Source: CAWBLP01 sp963789495 (GTDB lineage Bacteria > Pseudomonadota > Alphaproteobacteria > Acetobacterales > Acetobacteraceae). From it: 64,000 bases of DNA. The notes below the pieces were generated by a model. The model saw only the letters and a program-made list of their open reading frames with translations, was not told the DNA's origin and did no database searches. Position 1 is the first letter of the stretch, and every line of letters begins with the position of its first letter. The position numbers and the translations under genes were made by a program. The stretch lies in NCBI GenBank assembly GCA_963789495.1, contig CAWBLP010000004.1, positions 496,001 through 560,000 on the forward strand. The letters run 5' to 3'. Positions 46,476 through 57,050 of this stretch are shown here, piece after piece.

Positions 46476-46876
46476 GCCTGTTCGTCGGAGTGTGAAAGCC
46501 GGTTCTTTCGCGCCGGCCTTGTGGCGATGCAAATCTGTCGGCTGACCCAGCTTTGCGATGTCGTGCCCGCCGCAAGGTACCAGGACAGGCCCACGCCTGA
46601 TATCTGTCGAACTGGCGCCGAAGTTCAGCGGCGGGTTATGCTCGAATGCCCAGTCGGAGATGTAACGTGGTGCGTTTGCCAGTTATTCAACGGAATAACG
46701 TAAATGGTCGTACGGCATCATGGCGGGGCGTGCCGCCGGCGCCGATCATGCTGTGGCCGTCCCCGCAACCGGCGCAGGTAGACCCTGCCTGTGGAGCGAC
46801 ACGGCGGGCTCAGTCTGCCTGCCGCCACCGCGGGCATGCGTCTGGCACGCCCAAGCCGGCCGGCGGGATGATTTAG
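46476..46876. other. Gap without recognised gene
   Basis: About 400 bases. An imperfect GC-rich hairpin (AAAGCCGG ... CCGGCCTT, about 46496-46520) sits 20 bases after the SGNH gene and may be its terminator. Open frames here show no recognisable protein. Confidence 0.4.
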
Positions 46877-48413
46877 TGCAAAACCCGGCGGGCCGGTCTT
46901 GTCCTGACGGGTCTGGTGTCCGCTACCGCCCTCGCGGTTGGTCTGCTGCTGCCGATCGGCGCGCAGGCACAGAGTATTTCCGCTGAATCGGCGCAGGTGC
47001 TGCAGGATCAGATCCGTGCCTGGTTGGGCAACCTGATTGGGCCCGACAACGGCCAGGCCGCGCTTACGCCTAAAGTCGAGGCTCAGGACGATCATTATCG
47101 GCTCACAATGCGCATCCCGGGGGCGGCGGACGACGTAGCGGCGACGGCCGATCTCCGGCCGCTGGACCAGGGTCGCTGGCGGCTCGACGCGCTGCACGTA
47201 CCCCCGACGATGCAATTCAGCCTCCACGTGCCGGAACCGGGGCAAACGCCGGCTGCGCCACTGACCGCCTTCAACGTCAGCATCGGGGAGCAGGACGCCA
47301 ACGCGCTGATCGCGCCGAATCTGGACAGCCGGTCCGATTTCACTATCCGGCTCAAGAACGTGATGCTGCAGAGCGATAGTCCGACGCAGCATCAGGAGCA
47401 GCGGATCGATCAGTACCTCGGTTTCCGGTACGCTGCTGCCGAATCCCAATGGCGGGCTGGATTTCAGTCAGGAAGCGGACATCACCGGCTGGGCGACGGC
47501 ATCCCGCATCAAGGACAAGCCGGCAATCGCTTTTGGCGCCGACCGCATGCACATGACGGGTCGGGTCATCGGGCTGGATCGTGACCATGCCACCCTGCTT
47601 TTCTCGGCGATGTCCGGCCTGATTGCCACCTTTCCCGCGAAAGCCGCGGCGACGGAGGGCAAGGCACCACTCACCCCCGCTGAACGCGCTGCCTTGCGTC
47701 AACTGATCCAAGCGCTGCAGGGGCTGTTTACCAGCGTTCAGGCGGAGGAGACGATCGAGGGGCTGCATGTTGCGATCGCCAATACCGGCGAAGCCACAAT
47801 CAGGCGCTTCCGGTTCGGGCTGGGTGGCGAGGCTCCGCAGGGTCTGCTGCATACCTGGCTCGACATCGGTCTGGATGGCCTGGCCGTGGCTGATCTGCCG
47901 CCGGAGATGGCCGCTCTGATACCGCGCCACGTGGCGGTGCGGCCAAGTCTCAGCGGGGTGTCGGCCAGCGGGCTGACCCGGCTTGCGCGGGATGCGACGG
48001 AACCGGACGCCGATCCAGCCCATCTGGAAGCGGAGGCTGCGGCGCTGTTCATGCAAGGCGGGATTACCGTGGGCCTCGACTCACTTGCGTTCGATGTCGG
48101 TCCGGCGGAGCTCCAAGGCACCGGCCAGATGCAGATCGTCGGCCCGATGGACTATGAGGGCCACGCCCACCTGACGGCGACGGGGCTCGACGCGCTGATC
48201 GATCGGGCGCACGGCGACCCCACCTTGCAGCAGGCGATTCCGGCGCTGATCATGTTGCGTGGCTTTGCCCGGCCAGAGGGCGACCACCTAGTGTGGAACG
48301 TGGTTGCGAGCCGTGGCAGCGTCATGGTCAACGGGGTCGCCGTGATGCAACCACCCGACGCGCATCGGCCGCATGGTGGTCCACGCGAGGGACGTCAGCC
48401 GCGGAGTCGGTAG
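46877..48413 (+). pseudogene. DUF2125-like secreted protein, frameshifted
   Basis: The N-terminal half reads in one frame: a signal-like KTRRAGLVLTGLVSATALAV and AQA, then mature sequence from QSISAESAQVLQDQIRAWLG to about QEQRIDQYL (47410). It continues one frame over as SVSGTLLPNPNGGLDFSQEA, reaching MHMTGRVIGLDRDHATLLFS and the C-terminal QIVGPMDYEGHAHLTATGLD at 48413. A one-base change near 47410-47416 would join them. No ATG/GTG/TTG starts the signal-like segment in frame (GTG 46916 is within it; GTG 46876 is off frame), hinting at a second lesion. Family: periplasmic DUF2125-type protein of alphaproteobacteria, function unknown. Confidence 0.65.
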
Positions 48414-49078
48414 AGCGTCACCTGTCGCTCGATGCGGTCTTCCAGTTCAAGGGTGGTCGGCACCCGGTAACTGGCAAACGCCGCCAGCCCCTCTCGCGGC
48501 AGATAGGCGCGTCCTGGGTCGGCGACCCAGACCACGCAGTGTTCGGCCATGCGGCGCAGCCATGGCAAGATATGGCCGGTCATCGGCGCCTCATAGCAGA
48601 CATCGCCACACAGGATCAGGTCCCAGCGGCAGGCGCTGCCGACCACGTCGGTGTTGACCGCGGCAAGGTGCACCCCGTTGATCCGCGCGTTCAGACGAAT
48701 GGCGGCACCGGCCAGCGTGTCGATATCCGCGGCTTCCACGGTGGTCGCGCCAGCCTGCGCGCAGGCAATGGCGGCAATCCCGCCACCGGCGGCGAAATCC
48801 AGCACTCGCCGGCCGGTCACCTGGTCCGGTTGGTCCAGTACGTGACGGGCCAACGCCTGACCCCCCGGCCAGGCAAAGGCCCAGAACGGGGGCGCGATGT
48901 TGCGTTCAGCCAGCCAGGTCTCGGTGGCCTGCCAAATCGGGGTGATCTCGCTGGCCAGGTGCAGCATCACTTCCGGGACCAGCGGAGCCTGTGTGGGGAG
49001 GGTATGCGCGCGTACGAACGCCTCGGCCGCGGCATCGTCGGTGATCGCGTCCGCCGGGAGATCGCCGATCACAGCCAT
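48395..49078 (-). CDS. Class I SAM-dependent methyltransferase, EtfB-lysine-methyltransferase-like
   Basis: 227 aa from the ATG at 49076-49078, which overlaps the end of ubiA by ten bases. Seen: LPTQAPLVPEVMLHLASEI, TPIWQATETWLAERNIAPPF, PFWAFAWPGGQALARHVLD (characteristic of the ETF-beta lysine methyltransferase/nicotinamide-methyltransferase-like group), SAM motif VLDFAAGGGIAAIACAQAGA, and DLILCGDVCYE. Probably methylates a protein lysine, perhaps EtfB (family knowledge; substrate not proven). Confidence 0.85.
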   Translation of the reverse strand: MAVIGDLPADAITDDAAAEAFVRAHTLPTQAPLVPEVMLHLASEITPIWQATETWLAERNIAPPFWAFAWPGGQALARHVLDQPDQVTGRRVLDFAAGGGIAAIACAQAGATTVEAADIDTLAGAAIRLNARINGVHLAAVNTDVVGSACRWDLILCGDVCYEAPMTGHILPWLRRMAEHCVVWVADPGRAYLPREGLAAFASYRVPTTLELEDRIERQVTLYRLRG

Positions 49079-49977
49079 CCCGCGAGGATCGCCAGGCCGA
49101 CCGCGAGGCCGGTCTCGCGATTGGCCTTGAACAGGCGCAGGCATAACGCTGGATCGTGGATATCCAGGGTGACGACCTGGCGCAGCAGCAGGGCCGCCGG
49201 CAACAGCAGTGCCGGATAGAACCAGGTTCCCAGCCCGGCCAGCCAGCCGGCCAGCACCAGCATCAGTAGCGTGCCGGCGTAACAGGCGGCAAGGAACGGC
49301 CTGGTCTGCTCACCAAACAGCCGGGCGGTGGATTTCACCCCGACCAGCGCGTCGTCCTCGCGGTCCTGATGGGCGTAGATCGTGTCGAACCCGAGGTCCC
49401 ACAGGATCGCAGCGCCATACAGCACCGCCCAGGCCGCATCGACGCGTCCTGCGGCGGCGGCATAGCCCATCGGCGCACCGAAGCCGAAGGTGAAGCCCAT
49501 CATGAGCTGCGGCCACCAGGTAACGCGCTTCGCCAACGGATACAGCGCGACCAGCAGCAACGAGGCGACGCCAAGCGCTTTGGCGAGTGCATTCAGTTGC
49601 AACAGGATCAGCAGCCCGACCAGCAGAAGCACGGCGAGGAACGCCAAGGCATGACGCGGCCGCAGCGCGCCGGAGGCAAGTGGCCGGCCCGCGGTGCGCA
49701 CCACGCGGCGGTCGATGTCGCGATCCCACAGATCGTTCACGACGCAGCCGGCGGAGCGCATGACCAGGCTGCCGATGCCGAACAGCAGGATCAGCCGCAG
49801 CGTGTCGGCGGCGGGGGCGCGCGGCAGCAGAATGCCCCACAGCCCAGGCAGGAACAGCAGCCAGGCGCCGATCGGCCGGTCCACCCGGGCGAGCAGGAGG
49901 TAGGGCCGCCAGTTGGGCGGCAGGCGCGCCACCCAGCCATGCGCGATAATGTCGGTATGCGGGGTCATGCGCCGCAC
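49069..49977 (-). CDS. ubiA: 4-hydroxybenzoate polyprenyltransferase UbiA
   Basis: 302 aa (ATG 49977, or 49968 two residues inside MRRMTPHTD). Membrane enzyme attaching the polyprenyl chain to 4-hydroxybenzoate in ubiquinone synthesis. Seen: RPYLLLARVDRPIGAWLLFL, first Asp motif VVNDLWDRDIDRRVVRTAGR, second motif TIYAHQDREDDALVGVKST, and about eight hydrophobic segments. Translationally overlapped with the downstream methyltransferase gene. Confidence 0.95.
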   Translation of the reverse strand: MRRMTPHTDIIAHGWVARLPPNWRPYLLLARVDRPIGAWLLFLPGLWGILLPRAPAADTLRLILLFGIGSLVMRSAGCVVNDLWDRDIDRRVVRTAGRPLASGALRPRHALAFLAVLLLVGLLILLQLNALAKALGVASLLLVALYPLAKRVTWWPQLMMGFTFGFGAPMGYAAAAGRVDAAWAVLYGAAILWDLGFDTIYAHQDREDDALVGVKSTARLFGEQTRPFLAACYAGTLLMLVLAGWLAGLGTWFYPALLLPAALLLRQVVTLDIHDPALCLRLFKANRETGLAVGLAILAGWL

Positions 49978-50022
49978 TCTGCGCGGTCGCGCATCGACGG
50001 AAAAGATGCGGCGTACGCCAGG

Positions 50023-50985
50023 CTATAATTTCAGCAGCCGCTTTGCCGTGCCACCCGCCAGCTTGGCGCGGTCATCGGCACAGAGCGGGACCTGGTGGAG
50101 CCACTCGGTGGCCGGCTGGTTCGGCGCAAACGGCCAGTCCACCGAGAACATGATGTGATCCAGCCCGATCTCCTGGATCACGCAGAGCAGCGCCGGGTCG
50201 GACCAGAAGCCGCTGGTGGTGACGTAGACATGCTGGCTGTAGATCTCCCGGAAGCTGCGGCTGGCCTTCCATTCTCGCCCGAGCGTCATGTTGATGCGCC
50301 ACAGATAGAACGGCAGGCCCTCACCGAGATGGCCGAAGATTACTTTCAGCCCGGGGTAGGCGTCGAACACGCCGGACAGCACCAGGCGAAGGCTCTGCGT
50401 TGCGGTCTCCACCGTGAAGCCCCAGGCGGCGCGCAGCAGCACCGGGAATTGCTGTGCGTATTCCTTATAATAGGCATCGACCACCGACGGGTCCGGCACG
50501 GCAGGATGGAAATAGATCGGCACATCCAGAGCCTGGGCCCGCTCAAAGATCGGCCAGAAATCCTTTTCGTCGTGGAAGCGGCCGTTGGTCAGACCGTGGA
50601 TCATGCCGCCCTTGAACCCGAGCTGGGTGACTGCTCGGTCGAGTTCGTCGGCAGCCGCGGACGGATCGAGCGTCGGCAAAGTGGCAAAGCCAGCGAAGCG
50701 GTCGGGATGGGTGCGCACCGCGGTGGCCAGATGGTCATTGGCCAGCCGCGCCAGACGTATGGCGGTTGCCGGCTCGGTCAGTTTCTGAACAGATGGGGCG
50801 GTGTGCGAGATCACCTGGATGTCGATGCCGGCCGCATCCATCGCCTTGATGCGCGCTTCGCCCAGGTCTTCCAACTGCTGCACGATGGCGGGTGCGCGAT
50901 TGGCATCGAGCGGCGGATAGGTGGCGCCGAGTTCCTTCTGCTGGAAATGCTCTTCCAGCGCGATGACGAGCGGCCTGGCGGACAT
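50023..50985 (-). CDS. Amidohydrolase-2 family protein (decarboxylase-like)
   Basis: 320 aa from the ATG at 50983-50985 (MSARPLVIALEEHF). TIM-barrel metal enzyme related to gamma-resorcylate and 2,3-dihydroxybenzoate decarboxylases. Seen: ALEEHFQQKE (EExF/HxH equivalent), QVISHTAPSVQKL, GFATLPTLDPSAAADELDRA, GGMIHGLTNGRFHDEKDFW, VPIYFHPAVPDPSVVD, VIFGHLGEGLPFYLWRI and MFSVDWPFAPN with the metal-region Asp. Likely decarboxylates or hydrolyses an aromatic acid; substrate unknown. Confidence 0.88.
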   Translation of the reverse strand: MSARPLVIALEEHFQQKELGATYPPLDANRAPAIVQQLEDLGEARIKAMDAAGIDIQVISHTAPSVQKLTEPATAIRLARLANDHLATAVRTHPDRFAGFATLPTLDPSAAADELDRAVTQLGFKGGMIHGLTNGRFHDEKDFWPIFERAQALDVPIYFHPAVPDPSVVDAYYKEYAQQFPVLLRAAWGFTVETATQSLRLVLSGVFDAYPGLKVIFGHLGEGLPFYLWRINMTLGREWKASRSFREIYSQHVYVTTSGFWSDPALLCVIQEIGLDHIMFSVDWPFAPNQPATEWLHQVPLCADDRAKLAGGTAKRLLKL

Positions 50986-51057
50986 TTTTCTCTCTCCCCT
51001 GCCTGATGCGGCGGCGTCAGCGTTGGGATCGCGCGGCGGGGCCGTCAAGGGAGAGGG

Positions 51058-51441
51058 TCAGTCGGGCAGGCGGGTGTTGCTGCGGACCCAGGCGGTGAAT
51101 TCGTCGTCGGATGTGTCGCTGCCGGCCAATGCCAGCATGACGATGACCGCTTCCGCGTCGCTGACCGGAAAGGCGCAGCCATTCAGCGCGAGGAAGGTTT
51201 CCAACGCGACATAGGCCGTGCGCTTGTTGCCGTCGATGAAGGGGTGGTTGCGGGCAATGCTGATCGCATACAGCGCTGCCAGTTCCGACACGTCCGGACC
51301 ACCGTAGCCGGCGCGATTCAACGGCCGCGCCAGCGCGCTGTCCAACAGTCCTTCATCACGCAGCCCGCCGGCGCCGCCATGTTCGGATAGTTGTTCGTCG
51401 TGTATGGCGAGGATGAGCTGACGCGACAGCCAGACCGTCAC
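51058..51441 (-). CDS. doc: Doc-type Fic toxin
   Basis: 127 aa, GTG start at 51439-51441 overlapping the antitoxin stop by four bases. Seen: GLRDEGLLDSALARPLNRAGY and the Fic/Doc motif NHPFIDGNKRTAYVALETFL with catalytic His. Doc phosphorylates elongation factor Tu and stops translation. Its antitoxin partner here is AbrB/MazE-like instead of the Phd fold of the classic P1 pair. Confidence 0.9.
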   Translation of the reverse strand: MTVWLSRQLILAIHDEQLSEHGGAGGLRDEGLLDSALARPLNRAGYGGPDVSELAALYAISIARNHPFIDGNKRTAYVALETFLALNGCAFPVSDAEAVIVMLALAGSDTSDDEFTAWVRSNTRLPD

Positions 51442-51662
51442 TTCGCCAGCTCGCGCAGCACGGCGCGCCGCTTCTTCATGATCTGCCGCGCAACTTCCAT
51501 CTGCGCCGGAAAATCCGGATCGGCGGTGGTCAGCCTGACCCCGTCGGGCTGGTCGATCGCGTAGAGCGTGTCGCCCTTGCCGACACCCAGCTTCGCCAGC
51601 AGCTCCTTCGGCAGGATGACGCCGACGGAATTGCCGATCTGGGTCAGCTTCAGTGCGTTCAT
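51438..51662 (-). CDS. AbrB/MazE-type antitoxin
   Basis: 74 aa swapped-hairpin DNA-binding protein: MNALKLTQIGNSVGVILPKE followed by LLAKLGVGKGDTLYAIDQPD is the SpoVT-AbrB domain. The C-terminal tail (FPAQMEVARQIMKKRRAVLRE) would wrap the toxin. First gene of the two-gene toxin-antitoxin operon; expected to autorepress it. Confidence 0.9.
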   Translation of the reverse strand: MNALKLTQIGNSVGVILPKELLAKLGVGKGDTLYAIDQPDGVRLTTADPDFPAQMEVARQIMKKRRAVLRELAK

Positions 51663-51738
51663 GGTGTGGCTCCGGGTCAGGCGGCGGTTCTAACGAATGT
51701 AGCAACCACTGCCTACCCGTTCAATCACGTCCCGCGCG

Positions 51739-53064
<1,326 letters not shown>

Positions 53065-53628
53065 TTACAGGGTCTCGATGATGATGTTGCCGTTGGTGTA
53101 GACGCAGATTTCGCCGGCGATCTTCATGGCGCGGCGGGCGATCTCCTCGGCCGATAGCCCATCGACGCTCATCAGCGCGCGCGCCGCGGCCAGTGCGTAG
53201 TTGCCGCCCGAGCCGATGGCGATGACCCCGTCCTCCGGTTCCAGTACGTCGCCGTTGCCGGTGAGGGTGAAGCTGCGGTTCTTGTCGGCGACCGCCATCA
53301 TCGCCTCCAGGCGACGCAGATAACGATCGGTGCGCCAATCCTTGGCCAGCTCCACGCAGGCCCGCTCAAGCTGGTTGGGGAAGCGCTCCAGCTTGGATTC
53401 AAGACGTTCCAGCAGCGTGAATGCGTCTGCCGTGGCGCCGGCGAAGCCGGTCACCACCGAGCCCCCGCCGATGCGGCGGACCTTGCGCGCGTTGCCCTTG
53501 ACGATGGTCTGCCCCATGGAGACCTGGCCATCCCCGGCCATCGCCACTTGTCCATCCCGCCTGACGCACAGGATGGTGGTGCCGTGCCACCCGATCGGGT
53601 CGGCTGCGGCGTTCAAGAAGTTCTGCAT
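53065..53628 (-). CDS. hslV: ATP-dependent protease peptidase subunit HslV
   Basis: 187 aa from the ATG at 53626-53628 (MQNFLNAAADPIGWHG). The catalytic Thr follows in HGTTILCVRRDGQVAMAGDG, so a short propeptide of about 17 residues must be removed. Further motifs: GQTIVKGNARKVRRIGGGSV, FAGATADAFTLLERLESKLE and GNYALAAARALM. The long open frame upstream of this ATG runs through repeat DNA and is not coding. Forms the proteolytic chamber with HslU, encoded next without any gap. Confidence 0.96.
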   Translation of the reverse strand: MQNFLNAAADPIGWHGTTILCVRRDGQVAMAGDGQVSMGQTIVKGNARKVRRIGGGSVVTGFAGATADAFTLLERLESKLERFPNQLERACVELAKDWRTDRYLRRLEAMMAVADKNRSFTLTGNGDVLEPEDGVIAIGSGGNYALAAARALMSVDGLSAEEIARRAMKIAGEICVYTNGNIIIETL

Positions 53629-53683
53629 GACGGCGGTAGATGGCGAGCCATGGGCGCTGCGGCAAGTCCGACGCGGCGCGCCT

Positions 53684-53890
53684 CGTGGTGGGGGGCGGCA
53701 CGCATCGGGGCGTTGCCCCGAACCCCACCAGGAGGCGTCGCCCTCTGGACCTCCAGCAAATTCTCGCCTTTGCAATCGGATTCGGTTCCGCGGGCCGCGC
53801 CCTTGGCGGGGTTTCAAGGGGCTGCGCCGCTTGATGGGGGTTCGGGGGCAAAGCCTCCGACGCTTTCCGCCCGCCACCACAAGCGTGCTA
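53684..53890. repeat. Inverted pair of dispersed intergenic repeats between hslV and the SDR gene
   Basis: Copy at 53684-53735 (plus orientation: GGGGCGTTGCCCCGAACCCC then ACCAGGAGGCG) faces a copy at 53764-53890 (minus orientation: GGCGGGGTTTCAAGGGGCTG, GATGGGGGTTCGGGGGCAAA and CCACCACAAGCGTG). Related copies lie at 35690-35768 and 63745-63845. The rest of 53629-54010 has no gene. Confidence 0.75.
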
Positions 53891-54010
53891 CTCGGCCTGG
53901 CTCGATCAACCTTGCATCTGCCATCGCGGCCGGACCGGGCCTGCCGCTTTCCGTCTTGCCCAAACCTGCCACTCCGGCCTTGATAGTGCCGATACAGCAG
54001 GAGGCTCCGC

Positions 54011-54739
54011 ATGCCAGGTCGGTTCACCGCGCGCACAGCAGTCGTGACCGGAGGCGTTTCCGGGATCGGCGCCGGGATTGCCGCACAACTGGCACAGGAA
54101 GGTGCGCGTCTGTCGTTATGGGATCGCGATGCCGCTGCGCTTGGGAAAGCCGAGGCAGCACACACCGCGACACTCGACGTCACGGACCCGGACGCCGTTC
54201 AGCATGCCGCCGATGCCACCGAAGCGGCGCTGGGCAAGATCGACATCCTGGTGGCCTCGGCCGGCATTACCGGCCCGAACCAACCGACCTGGGAGTATCC
54301 GGTCGCCGAGTGGGACCGCGTGATCGATGTCAATCTGAAGGGCGTGTTCTACTGCAACCGCGCGGTGGTGCCGGCCATGCAGCGCAACGGCTACGGCCGT
54401 ATCGTCAACATCGCATCGATCGCCGGCAAGGAAGGCAACCCCAACGCATCCGCCTACTCCGCCTCCAAAGCCGGCGTCATCGGCCTTACCAAGGCGCTCG
54501 GCAAGGAACTCGCCAACACGGAAATCCGCGTCAACTGCGTCACGCCCGCCGCCGTGCGCACCCCCTTGTTCGAACAGATGACGCAGCAACAGATCGACTG
54601 GATGCTGTCGAAGATCCCCATCGCGCGGTTCGGTGAAATCGCGGAGGTCTCGGCGCTGGTATGCTGGCTCGCCAGCGAAGAATGCAGCTTCTCCACCGGC
54701 GCCGTGTTCGACATCTCCGGCGGCCGCGCGACCTATTGA
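54011..54739 (+). CDS. Short-chain dehydrogenase/reductase (FabG-like)
   Basis: 242 aa. Seen: TAVVTGGVSGIGAGIAAQL (TGxxxGIG), ASAGITGPNQPTWEYPVAEW, catalytic Ser in NIASIAGKEGN, Tyr-Lys in YSASKAGVIGLTKALGKEL, and NCVTPAAVRTPLF. The acidic residue in SLWDRD after beta-2 suggests NAD rather than NADP. AGGAGG-like site (AGGAGGCTCCGC) before ATG 54011. Downstream lies an amidase gene, perhaps in one catabolic unit. Confidence 0.9.
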   Translation: MPGRFTARTAVVTGGVSGIGAGIAAQLAQEGARLSLWDRDAAALGKAEAAHTATLDVTDPDAVQHAADATEAALGKIDILVASAGITGPNQPTWEYPVAEWDRVIDVNLKGVFYCNRAVVPAMQRNGYGRIVNIASIAGKEGNPNASAYSASKAGVIGLTKALGKELANTEIRVNCVTPAAVRTPLFEQMTQQQIDWMLSKIPIARFGEIAEVSALVCWLASEECSFSTGAVFDISGGRATY

Positions 54740-54895
54740 GTGTCCATCTGCCCGGTTCGTCGACTTCCGCCCCGACGGGATACGCCCACGACCCGCTCCT
54801 GCGCCGCTCCTGGCACAACGGCCCGTGCCGCCCGCGCACCGCAAGCCCGCTCTCGGCCATTGCCAACCAACTCCGCTCGCTTGAGGAGACTAGCC

Positions 54896-56305
54896 ATGGA
54901 TTCAGAAACACTCTGTTTCACCCCCGCCGTCGAAATCGCCGAACTGATCCGCACCAAACAACTATCGCCCGTGGAATACCTGCAGACTCTGCTGGCACGC
55001 ATCGAGGCGCTGGAGCCGCAGGTGAACGCCTTCGTATATCTGGCGGCCGACCAGGCGAGGGAGGCGGCGAAACGTGCCGAACAAGCGTTGATGCGCGACG
55101 AGCGGATCGGCCGGCTGCATGGCGTGCCGGTGACCATCAAGGATCTCGCGATCACCAAGGACATGCCGACCCAGTCGGGCAGCAAGATCTTCGCCGGTCA
55201 CCAGCCCAGCGAGGACACGCCTGTCGTGCCGCGCCTGCGTGACGAAGGCGCGATCATCCTCGGCAAGACCACGACCTCGGAATTCGGCTGGACCGGCGTG
55301 TCGCGCAGCCCGTTGACCGGCATCACGCATAATCCGTGGAAATTCGGCTACAACGCGGGTGCGTCCTCGGCCGGTGCCGGCGCTGCCGGTGCGGCGGGGT
55401 TCGGTCCGCTGCACCAGGGCAGCGACGGTGCCGGATCGATCCGCATGCCGTCGCATTTCTGTGGCGTGTTCGGCCTGAAGCCGACCTTCGGGCGCGTGCC
55501 GTACTATCCGGTCAGCACCGGCGACTTCACCTCGCATATGGGACCGATGACCCGCACCGTCGCCGACAGCGCGCTGCTGCTGGAGGTGATGGCCGGCCCG
55601 CATCCGCTGGATTTCACCACCCTGGAAGCCGGCCCCGCCAACTACCTGCACCGCCTGCGCGACGGGATTCGCGGCAAACGCATCGCCTACAGCCCCGACC
55701 TCGGCCATGCCCGCGTCGATCCGGAAATCGCGTCGCTGGTCAAGTCCGCTGTCGCGCGCTTCAGCGAACTCGGCGCAACCGTCGAGGAGGTGCCGACGCC
55801 CTGGGCGAAAGACGGGCCGGAACTGATCCGCTTCTTCTGGGCCGCGCATATGACCCGGCTGCAGCCGTTCCTGGAGAAATGGGCGCCGCAGATGGATCCC
55901 GGCCTGGTCGCCTGCATCCAGGACGCACAGAATTATTCCGTGGCCGAATATCAGGCGATGCGCGAACGCAAGATGGCCTATGTCGCCGCGATCCATCGCT
56001 GGTTCGAGGAATGGGACTTCCTGCTCACCCCGTCGGTCTCCGTGGCCGCCTTCCCGGCCGAACGCCTGATGCCGGAAAACTGGCCGCAGCATGCCTGGGA
56101 CTGGGTGATGTGGGCGGAGTTCTCCTACCCGTTCAACATGTCCTGGAATCCGGCCGCCAACGTGCCGTGCGGCTTCACCGCCGACGGGCTGCCGGTCGGA
56201 CTGCAGATCGTCGGCCGTCGGTTCGACGATCTGGGCGTGCTGCAGGCCTCCGCGGCCTTCGAGCAGATCCAGCCCTGGGCCGACAAACGCCCGAAGCTCG
56301 GATAG
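54896..56305 (+). CDS. Amidase signature family hydrolase
   Basis: 469 aa from ATG 54896 with GAGGAG (54883-54888); the frame is open from 54740 but that stretch is Pro/Arg-rich junk. Seen: catalytic Lys in GVPVTIKDLAITK, the signature stretch YNAGASSAGAGAAGAAGFGP with the cis-Ser, QGSDGAGSIRMPSHFCGVFG with the Ser nucleophile, and LKPTFGRVPYYP. Compared with the usual GGSSGG the loop reads AGASSAG, and TDTGGSIR is QGSDGAGSIR. Hydrolyses an amide; specificity unknown. Confidence 0.9.
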   Translation: MDSETLCFTPAVEIAELIRTKQLSPVEYLQTLLARIEALEPQVNAFVYLAADQAREAAKRAEQALMRDERIGRLHGVPVTIKDLAITKDMPTQSGSKIFAGHQPSEDTPVVPRLRDEGAIILGKTTTSEFGWTGVSRSPLTGITHNPWKFGYNAGASSAGAGAAGAAGFGPLHQGSDGAGSIRMPSHFCGVFGLKPTFGRVPYYPVSTGDFTSHMGPMTRTVADSALLLEVMAGPHPLDFTTLEAGPANYLHRLRDGIRGKRIAYSPDLGHARVDPEIASLVKSAVARFSELGATVEEVPTPWAKDGPELIRFFWAAHMTRLQPFLEKWAPQMDPGLVACIQDAQNYSVAEYQAMRERKMAYVAAIHRWFEEWDFLLTPSVSVAAFPAERLMPENWPQHAWDWVMWAEFSYPFNMSWNPAANVPCGFTADGLPVGLQIVGRRFDDLGVLQASAAFEQIQPWADKRPKLG

Positions 56306-56351
56306 CCGGTACCGTCACCATGGAGCAGGACGGCGCCGCGACGAGCCGCGC

Positions 56352-57002
56352 ATGAACGACGCAATCCACGCCTTCCTGCTCGGCTTTCCGGCACTGTTCT
56401 CGATCGTGAATCCGCTGAGCGGCGCCCTGATTTTCGCCGAGGTCACCGCCGGCCGCACCGACCGGGACCAGATCGCGCGGCTGGTCGGGCTGTACGCCCT
56501 GGCGGTGATGACCGTTGCATTGTGGGCAGGCTCCTTCGTGCTGGCGTTCTTCGGCATCAGCCTCGCCGCATTGCGCGTCGCCGGCGGGATGGTGGTCGCG
56601 CTCACCGGCTGGAATCTGCTCAACGCACCGGAAAAGCACAAGGCTCACAAACAGCAACAGGCGACACCGCATCGCAGCGACGACGTCGCGATGTTCCCGC
56701 TGACCATGCCGATCACCACCGGACCCGGTACGATCTCGGTCGCCGTCGCCCTCGGCGCCGGGCATCCACGTCTGTTCCCAGGACTGGCCTGGTTCTACCT
56801 TGGAATGACCGCCGCAGCCGCAGCCCTGGCGGTGGTGATCTGGATCACCTACCGTTCCTCCGATCGGGTGGTACGCCTGATGGGACCACGTGGCCGCCGC
56901 ACCGTTACGCGGCTGGCCGCCTTCCTGCTGCTGTGCATCGGCGTACAGATCCTGATCACCGGCGTGGAAGACGTGCTCGGCCCGTTGCTGGCGCGCCACT
57001 GA
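56352..57002 (+). CDS. MarC family integral membrane protein
   Basis: 216 aa, six hydrophobic segments. Seen: FLLGFPALFSIVNPLSGALI at the N-terminus, LRVAGGMVVALTGWNLL, FPLTMPITTGPGTISVAVAL (the family's most conserved stretch), and FLLLCIGVQILITGVEDVLG. Inner-membrane protein of unknown function, formerly linked to multiple antibiotic resistance but not shown to be a drug pump. Confidence 0.92.
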   Translation: MNDAIHAFLLGFPALFSIVNPLSGALIFAEVTAGRTDRDQIARLVGLYALAVMTVALWAGSFVLAFFGISLAALRVAGGMVVALTGWNLLNAPEKHKAHKQQQATPHRSDDVAMFPLTMPITTGPGTISVAVALGAGHPRLFPGLAWFYLGMTAAAAALAVVIWITYRSSDRVVRLMGPRGRRTVTRLAAFLLLCIGVQILITGVEDVLGPLLARH

Positions 57003-57050
57003 GTCCGCCCGGAGCGTGTCGGCACATGACGTAACGAAGGAAACGACACC

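Noticed and set aside
53629..54183. N-terminal extension of hslV to 372 residues
   Set aside because: The upstream part crosses dispersed repeats and is Arg/Pro/Ser-rich; HslV length and propeptide fit the ATG at 53628.
54740..54895. Extended start for the amidase
   Set aside because: The extra 52 residues lack family similarity; ATG 54896 has a good ribosome site.
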